Assembly: GCF_000344805.1 (NCBI RefSeq)
Contig: NC_020453.1
Coordinates: 806,001-870,000 of the forward strand
Reading direction: 5' to 3'
From: Bradyrhizobium oligotrophicum S58
Lineage (GTDB): Bacteria > Pseudomonadota > Alphaproteobacteria > Rhizobiales > Xanthobacteraceae
Length of the DNA stretch: 64,000 nucleotides
Below are positions 17,204 through 27,484 of this stretch, piece after piece. Made by a program: the position numbers and the translations under genes. The notes under the pieces are model-generated. The model was not told where the DNA came from. It saw only the letters and a program-made list of their open reading frames with translations, and did no database searches. Within the stretch, counting starts at the first letter, position 1, and each line of letters opens with the position of its first letter.

Positions 17204-18043
17204 ATGAAGATGTCGAGAGGCCAATTGAGCGGCTGCTTGCTGGGGTTGGCCGTAGCGGGCATGACGCTCGTGTCGGGTGAACAGGCGTTTGCTGAAACGG
17301 GGCAGCCGGCGCCATGGGAATACAAGCTGCAAGAGGCCGCCACGCCGGTGATGGAGAACATCACCTGGTTCCACGGGCTGCTGTTGACGATCATCACCAT
17401 CATCACGCTGTTCGTGCTGGCGCTGCTGGTCGCCGTGGTGGTCAAGTTCAACGCGCGCGCCAATCCGGTGCCGTCGCGGACCACGCACAACACGCTGATC
17501 GAAGTGGCGTGGACGCTGATCCCGGTGCTGATCCTGGTCATGATCGCGGTGCCGTCGTTCCGGCTCTTGTTCCTCGAGCTGGACGTGCCGAACGCCGATA
17601 TCACCATCAAGGCCACCGGCAAGCAGTGGTATTGGAGCTACGCCTATCCGGACAACGGCAAGTTCGAGTTCGACTCGCTGCTGGCGCAGGACAAGCAGCC
17701 GCGCCTGCTCGCCGTCGACAACGAGATGGTCGTGCCGGTCAACAAGGTGATTCGCGTCCAGACCACCGGTGCCGACGTCATCCACTCCTGGGCAATCCCG
17801 TCGTTCGGCGTCAAGATCGACGCCATTCCGGGCCGCCTCAACGAGACCTGGTTCAAGGCGACCAAGGTCGGCATGTATTACGGCCAGTGCTCCGAGCTCT
17901 GCGGCAAGGATCACGCCTACATGCCGATCGCGGTGCGCGTCGTGAGCGATCAGGAATTCACCGCCTGGGTCGAGGACGCCAAGAAGAAATACGCCAGCGC
18001 GCCCACGAGCACCTACGCGTCCGCTGCGGGCGTGTCGCAGTAA
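17204..18043 (+). CDS. coxB: Cytochrome c oxidase subunit II (aa3 type)
   Basis: 279 aa with a cleavable signal (LGLAVAGMTLVSGEQAFA), two membrane helices (about residues 55-82 and 97-122) and a periplasmic cupredoxin domain. All CuA ligands are present: His194 (VIHSWAIP), Cys229, Glu231 and Cys233 in GQCSELCGKDH, His237 and Met240. The aromatic KQWYWSY near 140 is the electron-entry patch. It accepts electrons from cytochrome c and passes them to subunit I. First gene of the cox cluster; coxA follows after 66 bp. Confidence 0.97.
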   Translation: MKMSRGQLSGCLLGLAVAGMTLVSGEQAFAETGQPAPWEYKLQEAATPVMENITWFHGLLLTIITIITLFVLALLVAVVVKFNARANPVPSRTTHNTLIEVAWTLIPVLILVMIAVPSFRLLFLELDVPNADITIKATGKQWYWSYAYPDNGKFEFDSLLAQDKQPRLLAVDNEMVVPVNKVIRVQTTGADVIHSWAIPSFGVKIDAIPGRLNETWFKATKVGMYYGQCSELCGKDHAYMPIAVRVVSDQEFTAWVEDAKKKYASAPTSTYASAAGVSQ

Positions 18044-19723
<1,680 letters not shown>

Positions 19724-19866
19724 GCTGATCTCGACGACGCGGCGCCGCTCCGGTGCCGCGTCGATATCTGCGGGCAGCGCGCCTGGCGGCGCGCCGCCTG
19801 GATCCTTGAAGCGAGGTTCTGACGCGAAATGCTTCAGGGCCGTTTGAATTGAAGTCTGGATTCGTC

Positions 19867-20805
19867 GTGTCTGTCATTGATCAGAACGCCATTGCCGTCG
19901 GCCCGCGGATTTCCGAGGCCGATGTCGGCGACTACCTCGCGCTCCTGAAGCCGCGGGTGATGTCGCTCGTGATCTTCACGGCACTGATCGGCCTCTTGAT
20001 CGCCCCGGGCCATTTCCACCCGGTGCTCGCCATCACCTCCTTGCTGTGCATCGCCGTCGGCGCCGGCGCTTCCGGGGCGCTGAACATGGCGCTGGAAGGC
20101 GACATCGATTCGCTGATGTCGCGCACCGCCAACCGTCCGATCCCGCGCGGCCGCATCACCCGCCAGGAGGCGCTGGCCTTCGGCATCACGCTGTCGTTCT
20201 TCTCGGTGCTGACGCTCGGCATCCTCGTCAACTGGTTCGCCGGCGCGCTGCTCGCCTTCACCATCTTCTTCTATGTCGTGATCTACACGCTGTGGCTGAA
20301 GCGCTGGACCGCGCAGAACATCGTCATCGGCGGCGCCGCCGGTGCGCTGCCACCGGTCGTGGCCTGGGTCGCCGCCACCGGATCGATCGCGCCGGAGCCG
20401 CTCTGGCTGTTCCTGATCATCTTCTTCTGGACCCCGCCGCATTTCTGGGCGCTGGCGCTGTTCCGCAGCGACGACTATGCCCGCGCCGGCGTTCCGATGC
20501 TCCCCGTCGTCGCAGGCCCGGACGCGACGCGGCTGCAGATCCTGCTCTACACCATCGTCCTGGTGGCGATCGCATTGGCGCCGTGGCCGCTCGGCTATTT
20601 CGATGCCGTCTACGGCGTCGTGTCGCTCGCCCTCGGTGGTGGCATGCTGTGGCTCGCGATCGAGGTGTTCCGCAAGCGCGAGCGCAGCGCGTCGCTGCGC
20701 GCCAACCGCAAGCTGTTCGCGTTCTCGATCCTGTACCTGTTCGCGCTGTTCGCGACGCTCGGGCTCGAAGCCGTCGCGCGCATGATCGCGCCGCTGATCT
20801 GGTAA
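19867..20805 (+). CDS. ctaB: Protoheme IX farnesyltransferase (heme O synthase)
   Basis: 312 aa from GTG 19867 ([20 protein letters not shown]); a TTG at 19849 in frame would add six residues and cannot be excluded. It is a UbiA-family multi-helix membrane prenyltransferase. The first Asp-rich/Asn motif region reads [20 protein letters not shown], and the second loop is [20 protein letters not shown]. It farnesylates heme B to heme O, the precursor of heme A for CoxA. Position between coxA and ctaG is the standard alphaproteobacterial order. Confidence 0.95.
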   Translation: MSVIDQNAIAVGPRISEADVGDYLALLKPRVMSLVIFTALIGLLIAPGHFHPVLAITSLLCIAVGAGASGALNMALEGDIDSLMSRTANRPIPRGRITRQEALAFGITLSFFSVLTLGILVNWFAGALLAFTIFFYVVIYTLWLKRWTAQNIVIGGAAGALPPVVAWVAATGSIAPEPLWLFLIIFFWTPPHFWALALFRSDDYARAGVPMLPVVAGPDATRLQILLYTIVLVAIALAPWPLGYFDAVYGVVSLALGGGMLWLAIEVFRKRERSASLRANRKLFAFSILYLFALFATLGLEAVARMIAPLIW

Positions 20806-20826
20806 GGGACGTCGGGCAGAAAGCTG

Positions 20827-21003
20827 ATGGCAACCGCGATGGTCGATCCGAACGAGCCCGAGGGCGTCGTCCTCACCGAGGCGCAATTGCGCAGCCGCCG
20901 CCGGCGTTCGATCGCGATTGCGCTCGCGCTGGGCGTGCTGGTGGTGCTGTTCTTCGCGGTGACCATGGTCAAGGGTCCCGCGGTGTTGAAGCGGCCGATG
21001 TAG
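20827..21003 (+). CDS. Small single-helix membrane protein in the cox cluster (CoxF-like)
   Basis: 58 aa from ATG 20827 to TAG 21001-21003. A soluble acidic start (MATAMVDPNEPEGVVLTEAQ) is followed by an arginine patch (LRSRRRRS) and one transmembrane helix (IAIALALGVLVVLFFAVTMV), ending KGPAVLKRPM. Size, topology and place between ctaB and ctaG match the small 'CoxF' protein in Rhizobiales oxidase operons, thought to help assembly. The spacing (21 bp after ctaB, 6 bp before ctaG) and the positive-inside arrangement make it a convincing gene despite its length. Confidence 0.8.
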   Translation: MATAMVDPNEPEGVVLTEAQLRSRRRRSIAIALALGVLVVLFFAVTMVKGPAVLKRPM

Positions 21004-21009
21004 TTCGAG

Positions 21010-21678
21010 ATGCAGGACGGTGTGAAGCAGACCGCGATGGACAGACCAGACCAGACCCTTCCGGCGGGCGCACAGGCCGTGCCGGCCGCCAAGCGAGGCG
21101 GCTCCGGCCGCGATGCGCTGGTCGGCGGCATCTGCGGCGCCGTCGTGGTACTGATGGTCGGCGCGTCCTATGCGGCCGTGCCGTTCTACAACTGGTTCTG
21201 TCGCGCCACCGGCTTCAACGGCACCACCCAGGTTGCCACGGCCGCGCCGTCCTCGGCGCCGCTGGCGCGCCGGATCGCGGTGCGCTTCGACTCCAACGTC
21301 GCCGGCGGGCTGCCCTGGAAATTCGAGCCGGAGAAGACCGAGATCGAGGTCGCGATCGGCGAGGTGGTCACGGTCTACTACACCGTCACCAACCAGTCGG
21401 CGCGCACCACCATGGCGCAGGCGGCCTACAACGTGTCGCCACTGACATCGGGCGCCTACTTCCAGAAGATCAACTGCTTCTGCTTCACCGAGCAGACCAT
21501 GGCGCCGGGCGAGACCCGGGAGATGCCGGTCGTGTTCTACGTCGATCCGGCGATAACGGCCGATCACGAGAACGACAGTCTGAAGACCATCACGCTGTCC
21601 TACACCTTCTATCCCGTCCGCGACGCACCGAAGCCGGTCGCTGCGGGCGAGCCGGACAAACCGCGGGGCAGCCTATGA
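21010..21678 (+). CDS. ctaG: Cytochrome c oxidase assembly protein CtaG/Cox11
   Basis: 222 aa from ATG 21010; an ATG at 21037 would also work. One N-terminal membrane anchor ([20 protein letters not shown]) leads to the Cox11 domain: [20 protein letters not shown], then the copper-binding motif [15 protein letters not shown] and MPVVFYVDP. It delivers copper to the CuB centre of subunit I from the periplasmic side. It sits between the CoxF-like gene and coxC. Confidence 0.95.
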   Translation: MQDGVKQTAMDRPDQTLPAGAQAVPAAKRGGSGRDALVGGICGAVVVLMVGASYAAVPFYNWFCRATGFNGTTQVATAAPSSAPLARRIAVRFDSNVAGGLPWKFEPEKTEIEVAIGEVVTVYYTVTNQSARTTMAQAAYNVSPLTSGAYFQKINCFCFTEQTMAPGETREMPVVFYVDPAITADHENDSLKTITLSYTFYPVRDAPKPVAAGEPDKPRGSL

Positions 21679-21765
21679 CCGCGCGGACGTCCGATATCCG
21701 GGGACCATCGCTGTTGAATGACGACGTGCCGGCGCGACCGGCATCGATCTGGGGAGAGACTTGCC

Positions 21766-22623
21766 ATGGCTGAGGCGCACGCCAAGCATCACGACTACCA
21801 TCTGGTTGATCCGAGCCCGTGGCCGTTCGTCGGCTCGGTCTCTGCCTTCATCATGGCGTTCGGCGCGATCGGCTGGATGCACAAGATGTTCGGCGCCGCG
21901 CCGATCGTGTTCGGCATCGGCACCATCGGCGTGCTCTACACCATGGCGAGCTGGTGGGGCGACGTCATCAAGGAAGCCCAGTACAAGGGCGACCACACCC
22001 GCGTGGTGCAGCTGCATCACCGCTATGGCATGATCCTGTTCATCGCCTCCGAGGTGATGTTCTTCGTCGCCTGGTTCTGGGCCTATTTCAACGCCGCGCT
22101 GTTCCCGGCCTACGAGGTGCAGGCGACGCGCGACGCGCTGTTCGGCGGCGTCTGGCCGCCCAAGGGCATCGAGACCTTCGATCCCTGGCATCTGCCGTTG
22201 CTGAACACGCTGATCCTGCTGACCTCGGGCACCACCGTCACCTGGGCCCATCACGCACTGCTCGAGGGCGACCGCAAGGGCCTGAAATACGGCCTGATCC
22301 TCACCGTTCTGCTGGGCGCCACCTTCACCTGCGTGCAGGCCTATGAGTACAGCCACGCGACGTTCTCGTTCGCCGGCCACGTCTACGGCTCGACCTTCTT
22401 CATGGCGACCGGTTTCCACGGCTTCCACGTCCTGGTCGGCACGATCTTCCTGATCGTCTGCCTGGCGCGCGCCTATGCCGGCCATTTCACGCCCAAGCAG
22501 CATCTCGGCTTCGAGTTTGCCGCCTGGTACTGGCACTTCGTCGACGTGGTGTGGCTGTTCCTGTTCATCTGCATCTACGTCTGGGGCCACGGCGCCGAGT
22601 CCATGGCTCACGGCGCGCACTGA
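21766..22623 (+). CDS. coxC: Cytochrome c oxidase subunit III
   Basis: 285 aa from ATG 21766, preceded by GGGGAGAG. Seven-helix subunit III features are clear: [20 protein letters not shown] at the start, [19 protein letters not shown] with the conserved Glu in helix III, and [20 protein letters not shown] and [14 protein letters not shown] in the C-terminal half. It stabilises the active site of subunit I and assists proton uptake. A strong terminator follows the stop codon. Confidence 0.97.
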   Translation: MAEAHAKHHDYHLVDPSPWPFVGSVSAFIMAFGAIGWMHKMFGAAPIVFGIGTIGVLYTMASWWGDVIKEAQYKGDHTRVVQLHHRYGMILFIASEVMFFVAWFWAYFNAALFPAYEVQATRDALFGGVWPPKGIETFDPWHLPLLNTLILLTSGTTVTWAHHALLEGDRKGLKYGLILTVLLGATFTCVQAYEYSHATFSFAGHVYGSTFFMATGFHGFHVLVGTIFLIVCLARAYAGHFTPKQHLGFEFAAWYWHFVDVVWLFLFICIYVWGHGAESMAHGAH

Positions 22624-22660
22624 ACGCCGCGCGCACCGGTTCCGTCGAACGTGTTAAGAA

Positions 22661-22685
22661 GGGGCGGCCGTCGGGCCGCCCTTTC
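22661..22685 (+). terminator. Rho-independent-like terminator after coxC
   Basis: GGGCGGCC (22662-22669), loop GTCG, GGCCGCCC (22674-22681), then TTTCT. It lies 40 bp after the coxC stop and ends the main cox transcript; DUF983 and surf1 may then need read-through or their own promoter. Confidence 0.75.
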
Positions 22686-22790
22686 TCGTTGGCAGCGGCG
22701 CCCGGCGGTTGATCGAAATGTGATCCGCTCTCGTCGTCTCCGGTTGTATCACCAGGAGGCGTCGCCCGGCCGCCCAGGGGGCAAGACACC

Positions 22791-23180
22791 ATGACCACCC
22801 ATCCGCCCGTCACTTTGGCCCAGACCGTCCTGCGCGGGCTTGCCTGCCGCTGCCCGCGCTGCGGCCAGGGCAAGCTGTTCGACGGCTTCCTCAACCTTCG
22901 CAAGCGTTGCGAGGCCTGCGACCTCGATTACGCCTTCATCGACACCGGCGATGGTCCGGCGATCTTCATCATGATGCTGGCCGGCGCCATCGTCGTCGGC
23001 GCCGCTTTGATCGTCGAGGTGAAGTATCAGCCGCCATTCTGGGTCCACGCCGCGCTGTGGGGCCCATTGATCCTGATCACCACGCTGCTGCCGCTGCGCG
23101 CCATGAAATCGCTGCTGATCGCCCTGCAGTTCCACCACAAGGCCGCCCCCGGCCGCCTGGTGGACAAGGCGCCGAGATGA
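22791..23180 (+). CDS. DUF983 zinc-ribbon membrane protein
   Basis: 129 aa. The N-terminal zinc ribbon has two CxxC pairs (CRCPRCGQG and CEACDLDY), followed by two membrane helices (AIFIMMLAGAIVVGAALIVE and WVHAALWGPLILITTLLPL). DUF983 proteins are regularly found between coxC and surf1 in alphaproteobacteria and are presumed oxidase-related, but their role is undetermined. Confidence 0.88.
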   Translation: MTTHPPVTLAQTVLRGLACRCPRCGQGKLFDGFLNLRKRCEACDLDYAFIDTGDGPAIFIMMLAGAIVVGAALIVEVKYQPPFWVHAALWGPLILITTLLPLRAMKSLLIALQFHHKAAPGRLVDKAPR

Positions 23181-23317
23181 GCCGTGGCAATTGTGCCGGG
23201 CGGCCTGCTCTCGGGACAAGCTTCGCCTGCGACGACGCAATGGCCTGCGCTTGAAAGAGTTGAGAGCAGGACAGAGGTGTTCGTGGGACCGCAAGCTATC
23301 AGCGGTGCGCACGGTGC

Positions 23318-23485
23318 GCCCCCCTCGCCCGGTTCTTGCGGGGAGAGGGTCGGGGTGAGGGGCAGCCGCACGGGAAGTGTGTGCGGTGAGACCTGTACCC
23401 CCTCACCCGGATTGCATCTTCGATGCAATCCGACCTCTCAGCGCAAGCGAAGCTCGTCGCGCCCCCGCAAGCGGGGGCGAGGTGC
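23318..23485. repeat. Composite palindromic repeat between DUF983 and surf1
   Basis: Left unit CGCCCCCCTCGCCCGGTTCT with GCGGGGAGAGGGTCGGGGTG; right unit CCCTCACCCGG, then the perfect hairpin GATTGCATC-TTC-GATGCAATC, and CGCCCCCGCAAGCGGGGGCG. The left and right units are inverted copies of one family. It fills the 378-bp gap between the two genes; nothing else is seen there. Confidence 0.75.
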
Positions 23486-23558
23486 ACCGAGCCTGGCGCG
23501 CCATTTGTCTCTCGTCAAAACCAAATACACGGCGCGATTTGATGGGCCCAGCCGAGCG

Positions 23559-24314
23559 ATGACCAGTTCCTTCCCGTCCACTTCATCCCGTGCCTTCGCG
23601 GCCTTCACCCTCGTCATGGTGGCGTTGTTCGTCGGCCTCGGCGTCTGGCAGTTGCAGCGCCGCGCCGCGAAGCATGCGCTGATCGCAGCGCTCACCGATC
23701 GCGTCGCGGCAGCGCCCGCTCCGCTGCCGCCGCAAGGCGAATGGCGCAGCTTGACGCCGGAGCGCGACGAATTCCGTCGCGTCAGCTTCACCGCCGCTTA
23801 CGAGAAGCTGCCGGACGCGATGGTCTACAGCGCCGGCTCCGCCGTGCGCGAGGACGTCTCGGGTCCCGGCACCTGGGCATTTCTTCCGGCGCGCCTGCCC
23901 TCTGGGGAGATCGTCGTGATCGACGCCGGCTTCGTCGCCAACACGATGCAGGAGCGCCCCGTGCAGGATCGCCAGGTCGCCAAGCTCGTCACCGGCGAGC
24001 CGGTCACCCTGACCGGCTATCTGCGCTTTCCTGAAGCCGCGGGCCTGCTCACTGCGGCCGAGAACCGCGACAAGCGTCTCTGGTTCACGCGCGATCATCT
24101 CGCGATGGCCAAGACGCTGGGCTGGGGCGAGGTCGCACCATTCTACATCGACCTTGAAACACCGGTGCCGGACAACGGCATCCCAAAGCCCGGCCCGCTG
24201 TCGCCGCATCTGCGCGACGAGCACATGCAATACGCGCTGACGTGGTTCTCGCTGGCGGCGGCGCTGATCGTCGCCTTCGCGGTGTGGGCGCGGGGCCGAC
24301 GCACCAATCGATAG
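23559..24314 (+). CDS. surf1: SURF1-family oxidase assembly protein
   Basis: 251 aa from ATG 23559; the open frame upstream is repeat sequence. SURF1 topology: one helix at each end (AFAAFTLVMVALFVGLGVWQ near 12-31 and YALTWFSLAAALIVAFAVWA near 225-245) with a periplasmic domain between. The signature FVGLGVWQLQRRAAK and YYID-type segment FYIDLETPVPDNGIPKPGPL are visible. It assists insertion of heme A into CoxA. Last gene of the oxidase cluster. Confidence 0.93.
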   Translation: MTSSFPSTSSRAFAAFTLVMVALFVGLGVWQLQRRAAKHALIAALTDRVAAAPAPLPPQGEWRSLTPERDEFRRVSFTAAYEKLPDAMVYSAGSAVREDVSGPGTWAFLPARLPSGEIVVIDAGFVANTMQERPVQDRQVAKLVTGEPVTLTGYLRFPEAAGLLTAAENRDKRLWFTRDHLAMAKTLGWGEVAPFYIDLETPVPDNGIPKPGPLSPHLRDEHMQYALTWFSLAAALIVAFAVWARGRRTNR

Positions 24315-24337
24315 TTCCGTCGCCCGCGAAACAGCGC

Positions 24338-24368
24338 TTGACTTAGAGCGCGCTCGAACCGGTAGCCT
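24338..24368 (+). promoter_or_regulatory. MerR-type promoter with 19-bp spacer
   Basis: A -35 box TTGACT (24338-24343) and a -10-like TAGCCT (24363-24368) are separated by 19 bp. The spacer contains the perfect palindrome GAGCGCGCTC (24346-24355). Overlong spacers with a centred dyad are the hallmark of promoters that MerR regulators activate by DNA distortion. It stands 30 bp before the merR start and so would drive merR itself and the overlapping downstream gene. Confidence 0.7.
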
Positions 24369-24398
24369 GCCCGGCGTCGTGAATGGAGAAGGGCGCGC

Positions 24399-24878
24399 AT
24401 GAAGATCGGCGAACTGGCCAGGCAGTCGGGGCTGACGCCCCATACCATCCGCTACTACGAGCGGATCGGGCTGCTGCCCCGGGCCGACCGCGATCGTCAG
24501 CGCCAGCGGGACTACGACGCATCGATCCTGACCTGGATCGAATTCCTCGGCCGTCTCAAGGCCACGGGAATGCCGATCCGGGACATGCTGCGTTATGCCA
24601 AGCTGCGGACGCGCGGCGCGGCCACCGAGCCGGAGCGGCGCCAACTGCTGGAGCGGCATCGCGAGGCGGTCCGGGCGCGGGTCGTCACGTTGCAGGATTG
24701 CCTTCTCGTTCTCGACGGCAAGATCGCCGGCTATGCCGGCAGCAGCGAGAGGACCAACGATGATGACGCAATCAACGCCCAGCCAATCGACGACGACGAG
24801 CCCGAAGCCGGGCGGCGCGCCATCCGGCGCCAACACCGCTCAGGATCGGCTGGCGCGCGGCCGGCGCGCGCTCGATAG
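24399..24878 (+). CDS. MerR-family transcriptional regulator
   Basis: 159 aa. The N-terminal winged helix is textbook MerR: MKIGELARQSGLTPHTIRYY followed by ERIGLLPRADRDRQRQRDYD. A dimerisation coiled coil follows (residues ~75-110), and the tail is acidic then Arg-rich (DDDEPEAGRRAIRRQHR). There is no metal-binding cysteine set, so an organic ligand is more likely than a metal. The last 119 bp overlap the carboxymuconolactone-decarboxylase-like gene in another frame; the odd tail may reflect that overlap. Confidence 0.88.
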   Translation: MKIGELARQSGLTPHTIRYYERIGLLPRADRDRQRQRDYDASILTWIEFLGRLKATGMPIRDMLRYAKLRTRGAATEPERRQLLERHREAVRARVVTLQDCLLVLDGKIAGYAGSSERTNDDDAINAQPIDDDEPEAGRRAIRRQHRSGSAGARPARAR

Positions 24879-25236
24879 CATCGACGGCGAGGCCGGCCAC
24901 AATGTGATCGCGGCGCTCGCCGACATCGCGCCGGATTTTGCGACCTATGTGATCGAGTTTCCGTTTGGCGACATCTATTCACGCCCCGGCCTCGATCTGC
25001 GCAGCCGCGAGATCGCGACCATCGCGGCCCTGACGGCGCTCGGCAATGCCAGCCCGCAGCTGAAGGTTCACATCCATGCGGGCCTCAACGTCGGCCTCAG
25101 CCGTACGGAGATCACCGAGGTGATCATGCAGATGGCGGTCTATGCCGGCTTCCCCGCCGCGCTCAACGGCCTGTTCGCGGCCAAGGAAGTGTTCGCCGAA
25201 GCCGATGCGAAGGCCGGTGAGGCCGTATCGGTCTGA
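24760..25236 (+). CDS. Carboxymuconolactone decarboxylase (CMD) family protein
   Basis: 158 aa from the ATGATG at 24760-24765, preceded by GAGAGGA. The Ser/Thr/Pro-rich first 25 residues lie within the merR overlap; the family domain begins at RLARGRRALDSIDGEAG. Core features are FPFGDIYSRPGLDLRSREIA, ALTALGNASPQLKVHIHAGL and EVIMQMAVYAGFPAALNGLF. It lacks the peroxidatic CxxC of AhpD, so it resembles the gamma-CMD branch. The reaction is unknown. Cotranscribed with and probably controlled by the MerR regulator. Confidence 0.85.
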   Translation: MMTQSTPSQSTTTSPKPGGAPSGANTAQDRLARGRRALDSIDGEAGHNVIAALADIAPDFATYVIEFPFGDIYSRPGLDLRSREIATIAALTALGNASPQLKVHIHAGLNVGLSRTEITEVIMQMAVYAGFPAALNGLFAAKEVFAEADAKAGEAVSV

Positions 25237-25254
25237 GCGGCCGCGAGGGAGCTC

Positions 25255-25328
25255 GTAGCCCGCATGAGCGCAAGCGACATGCGGGACCGGTGCCGAGCCC
25301 GCATGTCGCTGTCGCTCATGCGGGCTAC
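25255..25328. repeat. Palindromic intergenic repeat, type C (GTAGCCCGCATGAGC family)
   Basis: GTAGCCCGCATGAGC on the left and GCTCATGCGGGCTAC on the right are exact inverted repeats with GACATGCGGG/CCCGCATGTC inside. Further copies lie at 27237-27320 and 51171-51253. It separates two convergent genes. Confidence 0.85.
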
Positions 25329-25331
25329 AGG

Positions 25332-26165
25332 CTACGCCTCGATCGACCGCACGCTGCCCGACACTTTCACCGGCGCGCCGACCGGCCCGTGGAGATCAAC
25401 CTGCAGGCAACACGGCACGCCCATGTCTTCACCCTGGCGGATCACGATCGGTTCCTCGGCCGGCCACGCGAGCTCGCGCAGATAGCCCGCGAGCGCCGCG
25501 GCCGCGGCGCCCGTCGCCGGATCCTCGTAGACGCCGCCGAACGGAAACGGGTTGCGCGCGTGAAACAGCTGCGGCGTCTCGGCGTGAACCAGCGCGAAGG
25601 TGCAGAAGCGTTCGCGTTGCGCCAACTCCTGGCCTTGGCCGAAGTCGTAACTGATGGCGGCGAGGCGGGCGCGCTCGCGCAGCGCGATCACCGGATGATC
25701 CATGCCGGCATGCGCGACGACTGGCGGGATTCGCCCATCGAGGTCGCCGCGCGCCAGCCCGAACAGTGCGAGGATCTCGTCGAGCGCCGCAGCCGGAAGG
25801 GCGCGGGTCTGCGTCGGTGGCGATCGGAATGCCGCGCTCCACTCTGCTTCCGAACTCATTCCATCGACCGTGATCTCGGCCCTGTTGAGCCGCAACGCAA
25901 AGGTGCCCGAGCGTTCGTGCCGGGCCAGCGCGGCGCCGAGCGCAATGGTCGCATGCCCGCAGAAATCCACCTCGGCCTCCGGCGCGAAATAGCGCACCCG
26001 CCATTTGCCATCGACAGGCGCCGCGAACGCCGTCTCCGAATAGCCGATCTCCGCCGCCATCGCCTGCATCGTCGCGGCATCGGGCAGCGCCTCGCAGATG
26101 ACGACACCCGCCGGGTTGCCGCCGCGTGCTCCATCGGTGAAGGCTGCGATGTGCTGGATGATCAT
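25332..26165 (-). CDS. PhzF-family isomerase-like protein
   Basis: 277 aa, normal for the family. The N-terminal half has GARGGNPAGVVICEALPD, catalytic-type Glu44 in AAEIGYSETAFA, and FAPEAEVDFCGHATIALGAA; the C-terminal half has the matching NPFPFGGVYEDPATGAAAAA. The two halves form the double diaminopimelate-epimerase-like fold. PhzF isomerises a phenazine precursor, but most family members act on unknown metabolites and no phenazine genes are present here. It ends only four bases from the repeat that separates it from the CMD gene. Confidence 0.9.
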   Translation of the reverse strand: MIIQHIAAFTDGARGGNPAGVVICEALPDAATMQAMAAEIGYSETAFAAPVDGKWRVRYFAPEAEVDFCGHATIALGAALARHERSGTFALRLNRAEITVDGMSSEAEWSAAFRSPPTQTRALPAAALDEILALFGLARGDLDGRIPPVVAHAGMDHPVIALRERARLAAISYDFGQGQELAQRERFCTFALVHAETPQLFHARNPFPFGGVYEDPATGAAAAALAGYLRELAWPAEEPIVIRQGEDMGVPCCLQVDLHGPVGAPVKVSGSVRSIEA

Positions 26166-26322
26166 GGGGAGCTCACGCTGAATCTCTGTCCTGTAATGCT
26201 AGGCTTCAAGCGCCCGCAAGTGAAGATGCGCAAGCGGACCAGTCGACACGCGGCTACGTTTCTGTCGTCACTTGTCGCCTCTCGATGACGATGTGGTGTG
26301 AGATGGGGCTACCCACACCGGT

Positions 26323-26436
26323 GTCGTCCCTGCGAACGCAGGGACCCATAACCGCCGGCTTCGTTGGGACGATGGCTAGAAGTCATGTCTCACCGAGAGA
26401 TTCCGCGGTATGGGTCCCTGCGTTCGCAGGGACGAC
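26323..26436. repeat. Palindromic intergenic repeat, type D (GTCGTCCCTGCGAACGC family)
   Basis: GTCGTCCCTGCGAACGCAGG and its exact complement CCTGCGTTCGCAGGGACGAC bound a 114-bp stretch; internal arms ACCCATAACCGC and GCGGTATGGGT pair imperfectly. It lies between the PhzF start and a small membrane-protein gene. Confidence 0.8.
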
Positions 26437-26534
26437 AGCAGAATGCGACGCGACGTCCTTCGGTCCACATTCGCATCGGAGGCAAGCGGGCAACGATGGT
26501 CGGCTGACTTCTTTATCCCTCGTTCGACCGCCGT

Positions 26535-26762
26535 CTACACGGACCTGCTCGCCCGCACATACGCCCGCTCGCCGGTCTTGGGATCGAACCACACGTCGAG
26601 CGTCTCGCCGCTGGTGGGATCGACGAAGCGCTCCTCGGTCTTGACCCAGTCCGGCCCGGGAGGTGCCGAGAGCGCATCGCGCTTGTAGCCGCCCTGGCGG
26701 AAGAAGAACCACACCAGCACGACGGCGGTGATAACTGCGAGCCAGAGCACGAGGCCGATCAC
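26535..26762 (-). CDS. Small single-helix membrane protein of unknown function
   Basis: 75 aa from ATG 26762. One N-terminal helix (MIGLVLWLAVITAVVLVWFF) precedes a hydrophilic tail with GPDWVKTEERFVDPTSGETL and VWFDPKTGERAYVRA, a pattern like a small beta hairpin domain. The start ATG overlaps the stop of the YbjQ-like gene as ATGA, so the two are translationally coupled. No function can be assigned. Confidence 0.7.
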   Translation of the reverse strand: MIGLVLWLAVITAVVLVWFFFRQGGYKRDALSAPPGPDWVKTEERFVDPTSGETLDVWFDPKTGERAYVRASRSV

Positions 26763-27082
26763 GGCGCGGGTTCAATGACGGCGGCGGTGCCATAGGCGAC
26801 GATCTCGCTCATGGTCTGACCGATTTCGGCGCTGTCGAAGCGCATCATCAGGATCGCGTTGGCGCCCATCGACGTCGCGTTGTGAACGAGGCGGTCGAGC
26901 GCATGGCGCCGTGCTTCCTCCAGCATCTGGGTGTATTCGTGGATCTCGCCACCGACAATCGAGCGCAGGCTCGCCACCAGATTGCCGCCGAGCCCGCGGC
27001 TGCGCACCACCACGCCAAAACACTGCCCCAGCATCCGCACCGTGCGGTGCCCGGTCACGTTTTCCGTTGTCACGACGATCAT
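26759..27082 (-). CDS. YbjQ-family (DUF74) protein
   Basis: 107 aa from ATG 27082 with AGGAGC upstream; an earlier in-frame start adds eight residues. Family marks are MIVVTTENVTGHRTVRMLGQ, GVVVRSRGLGGNLVASLRSI, EYTQMLEEARRHALDRL and the GANAILMMRFDSAEIG segment. These pentameric proteins are annotated 'heavy metal-binding' from structure, but physiological role is unproven. It precedes and overlaps the small membrane protein gene. Confidence 0.85.
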   Translation of the reverse strand: MIVVTTENVTGHRTVRMLGQCFGVVVRSRGLGGNLVASLRSIVGGEIHEYTQMLEEARRHALDRLVHNATSMGANAILMMRFDSAEIGQTMSEIVAYGTAAVIEPAP

Positions 27083-27236
27083 GGAACGCTCCTGTTGTGG
27101 TTCCATTTAGTCGATCGAGACCTCACGAGGTTCGAAGTGAGCAGGGCGGGCAACGGTCGGCTGGTTCTATCGGCGCTTCAATCCGCCGCGCGGATACACC
27201 TTCTATCTGGGCCAGGATTCGGATGATTGATGGGTC

Positions 27237-27320
27237 GTAGCCCGCATGAGCGGTGCGATATGCGGGTTCATCTCGACGATCTCGTTTGTCCCCGCATGTC
27301 GCTGCGCTCATGCGGGCTAC
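27237..27320. repeat. Palindromic intergenic repeat, type C
   Basis: GTAGCCCGCATGAGC and GCTCATGCGGGCTAC arms as at 25255-25328, with a longer, different loop. The following 160 bp (27321-27484) hold no recognisable gene or signal. Confidence 0.85.
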
Positions 27321-27484
27321 GCACCGAGTCTCGCCACCGCGATCGTCGCGACCCTGACCCGAGTCGCCCGACGGGCCGCCGGCTGTGGGATGTGCGTGCG
27401 TCGGATCGCAACGATTCGGCTGCGTCGAAAGACTAATTTCGTGAGCAGGCTCAACGCGCTGCTGGCTGCAGCATCGACCGGCGG

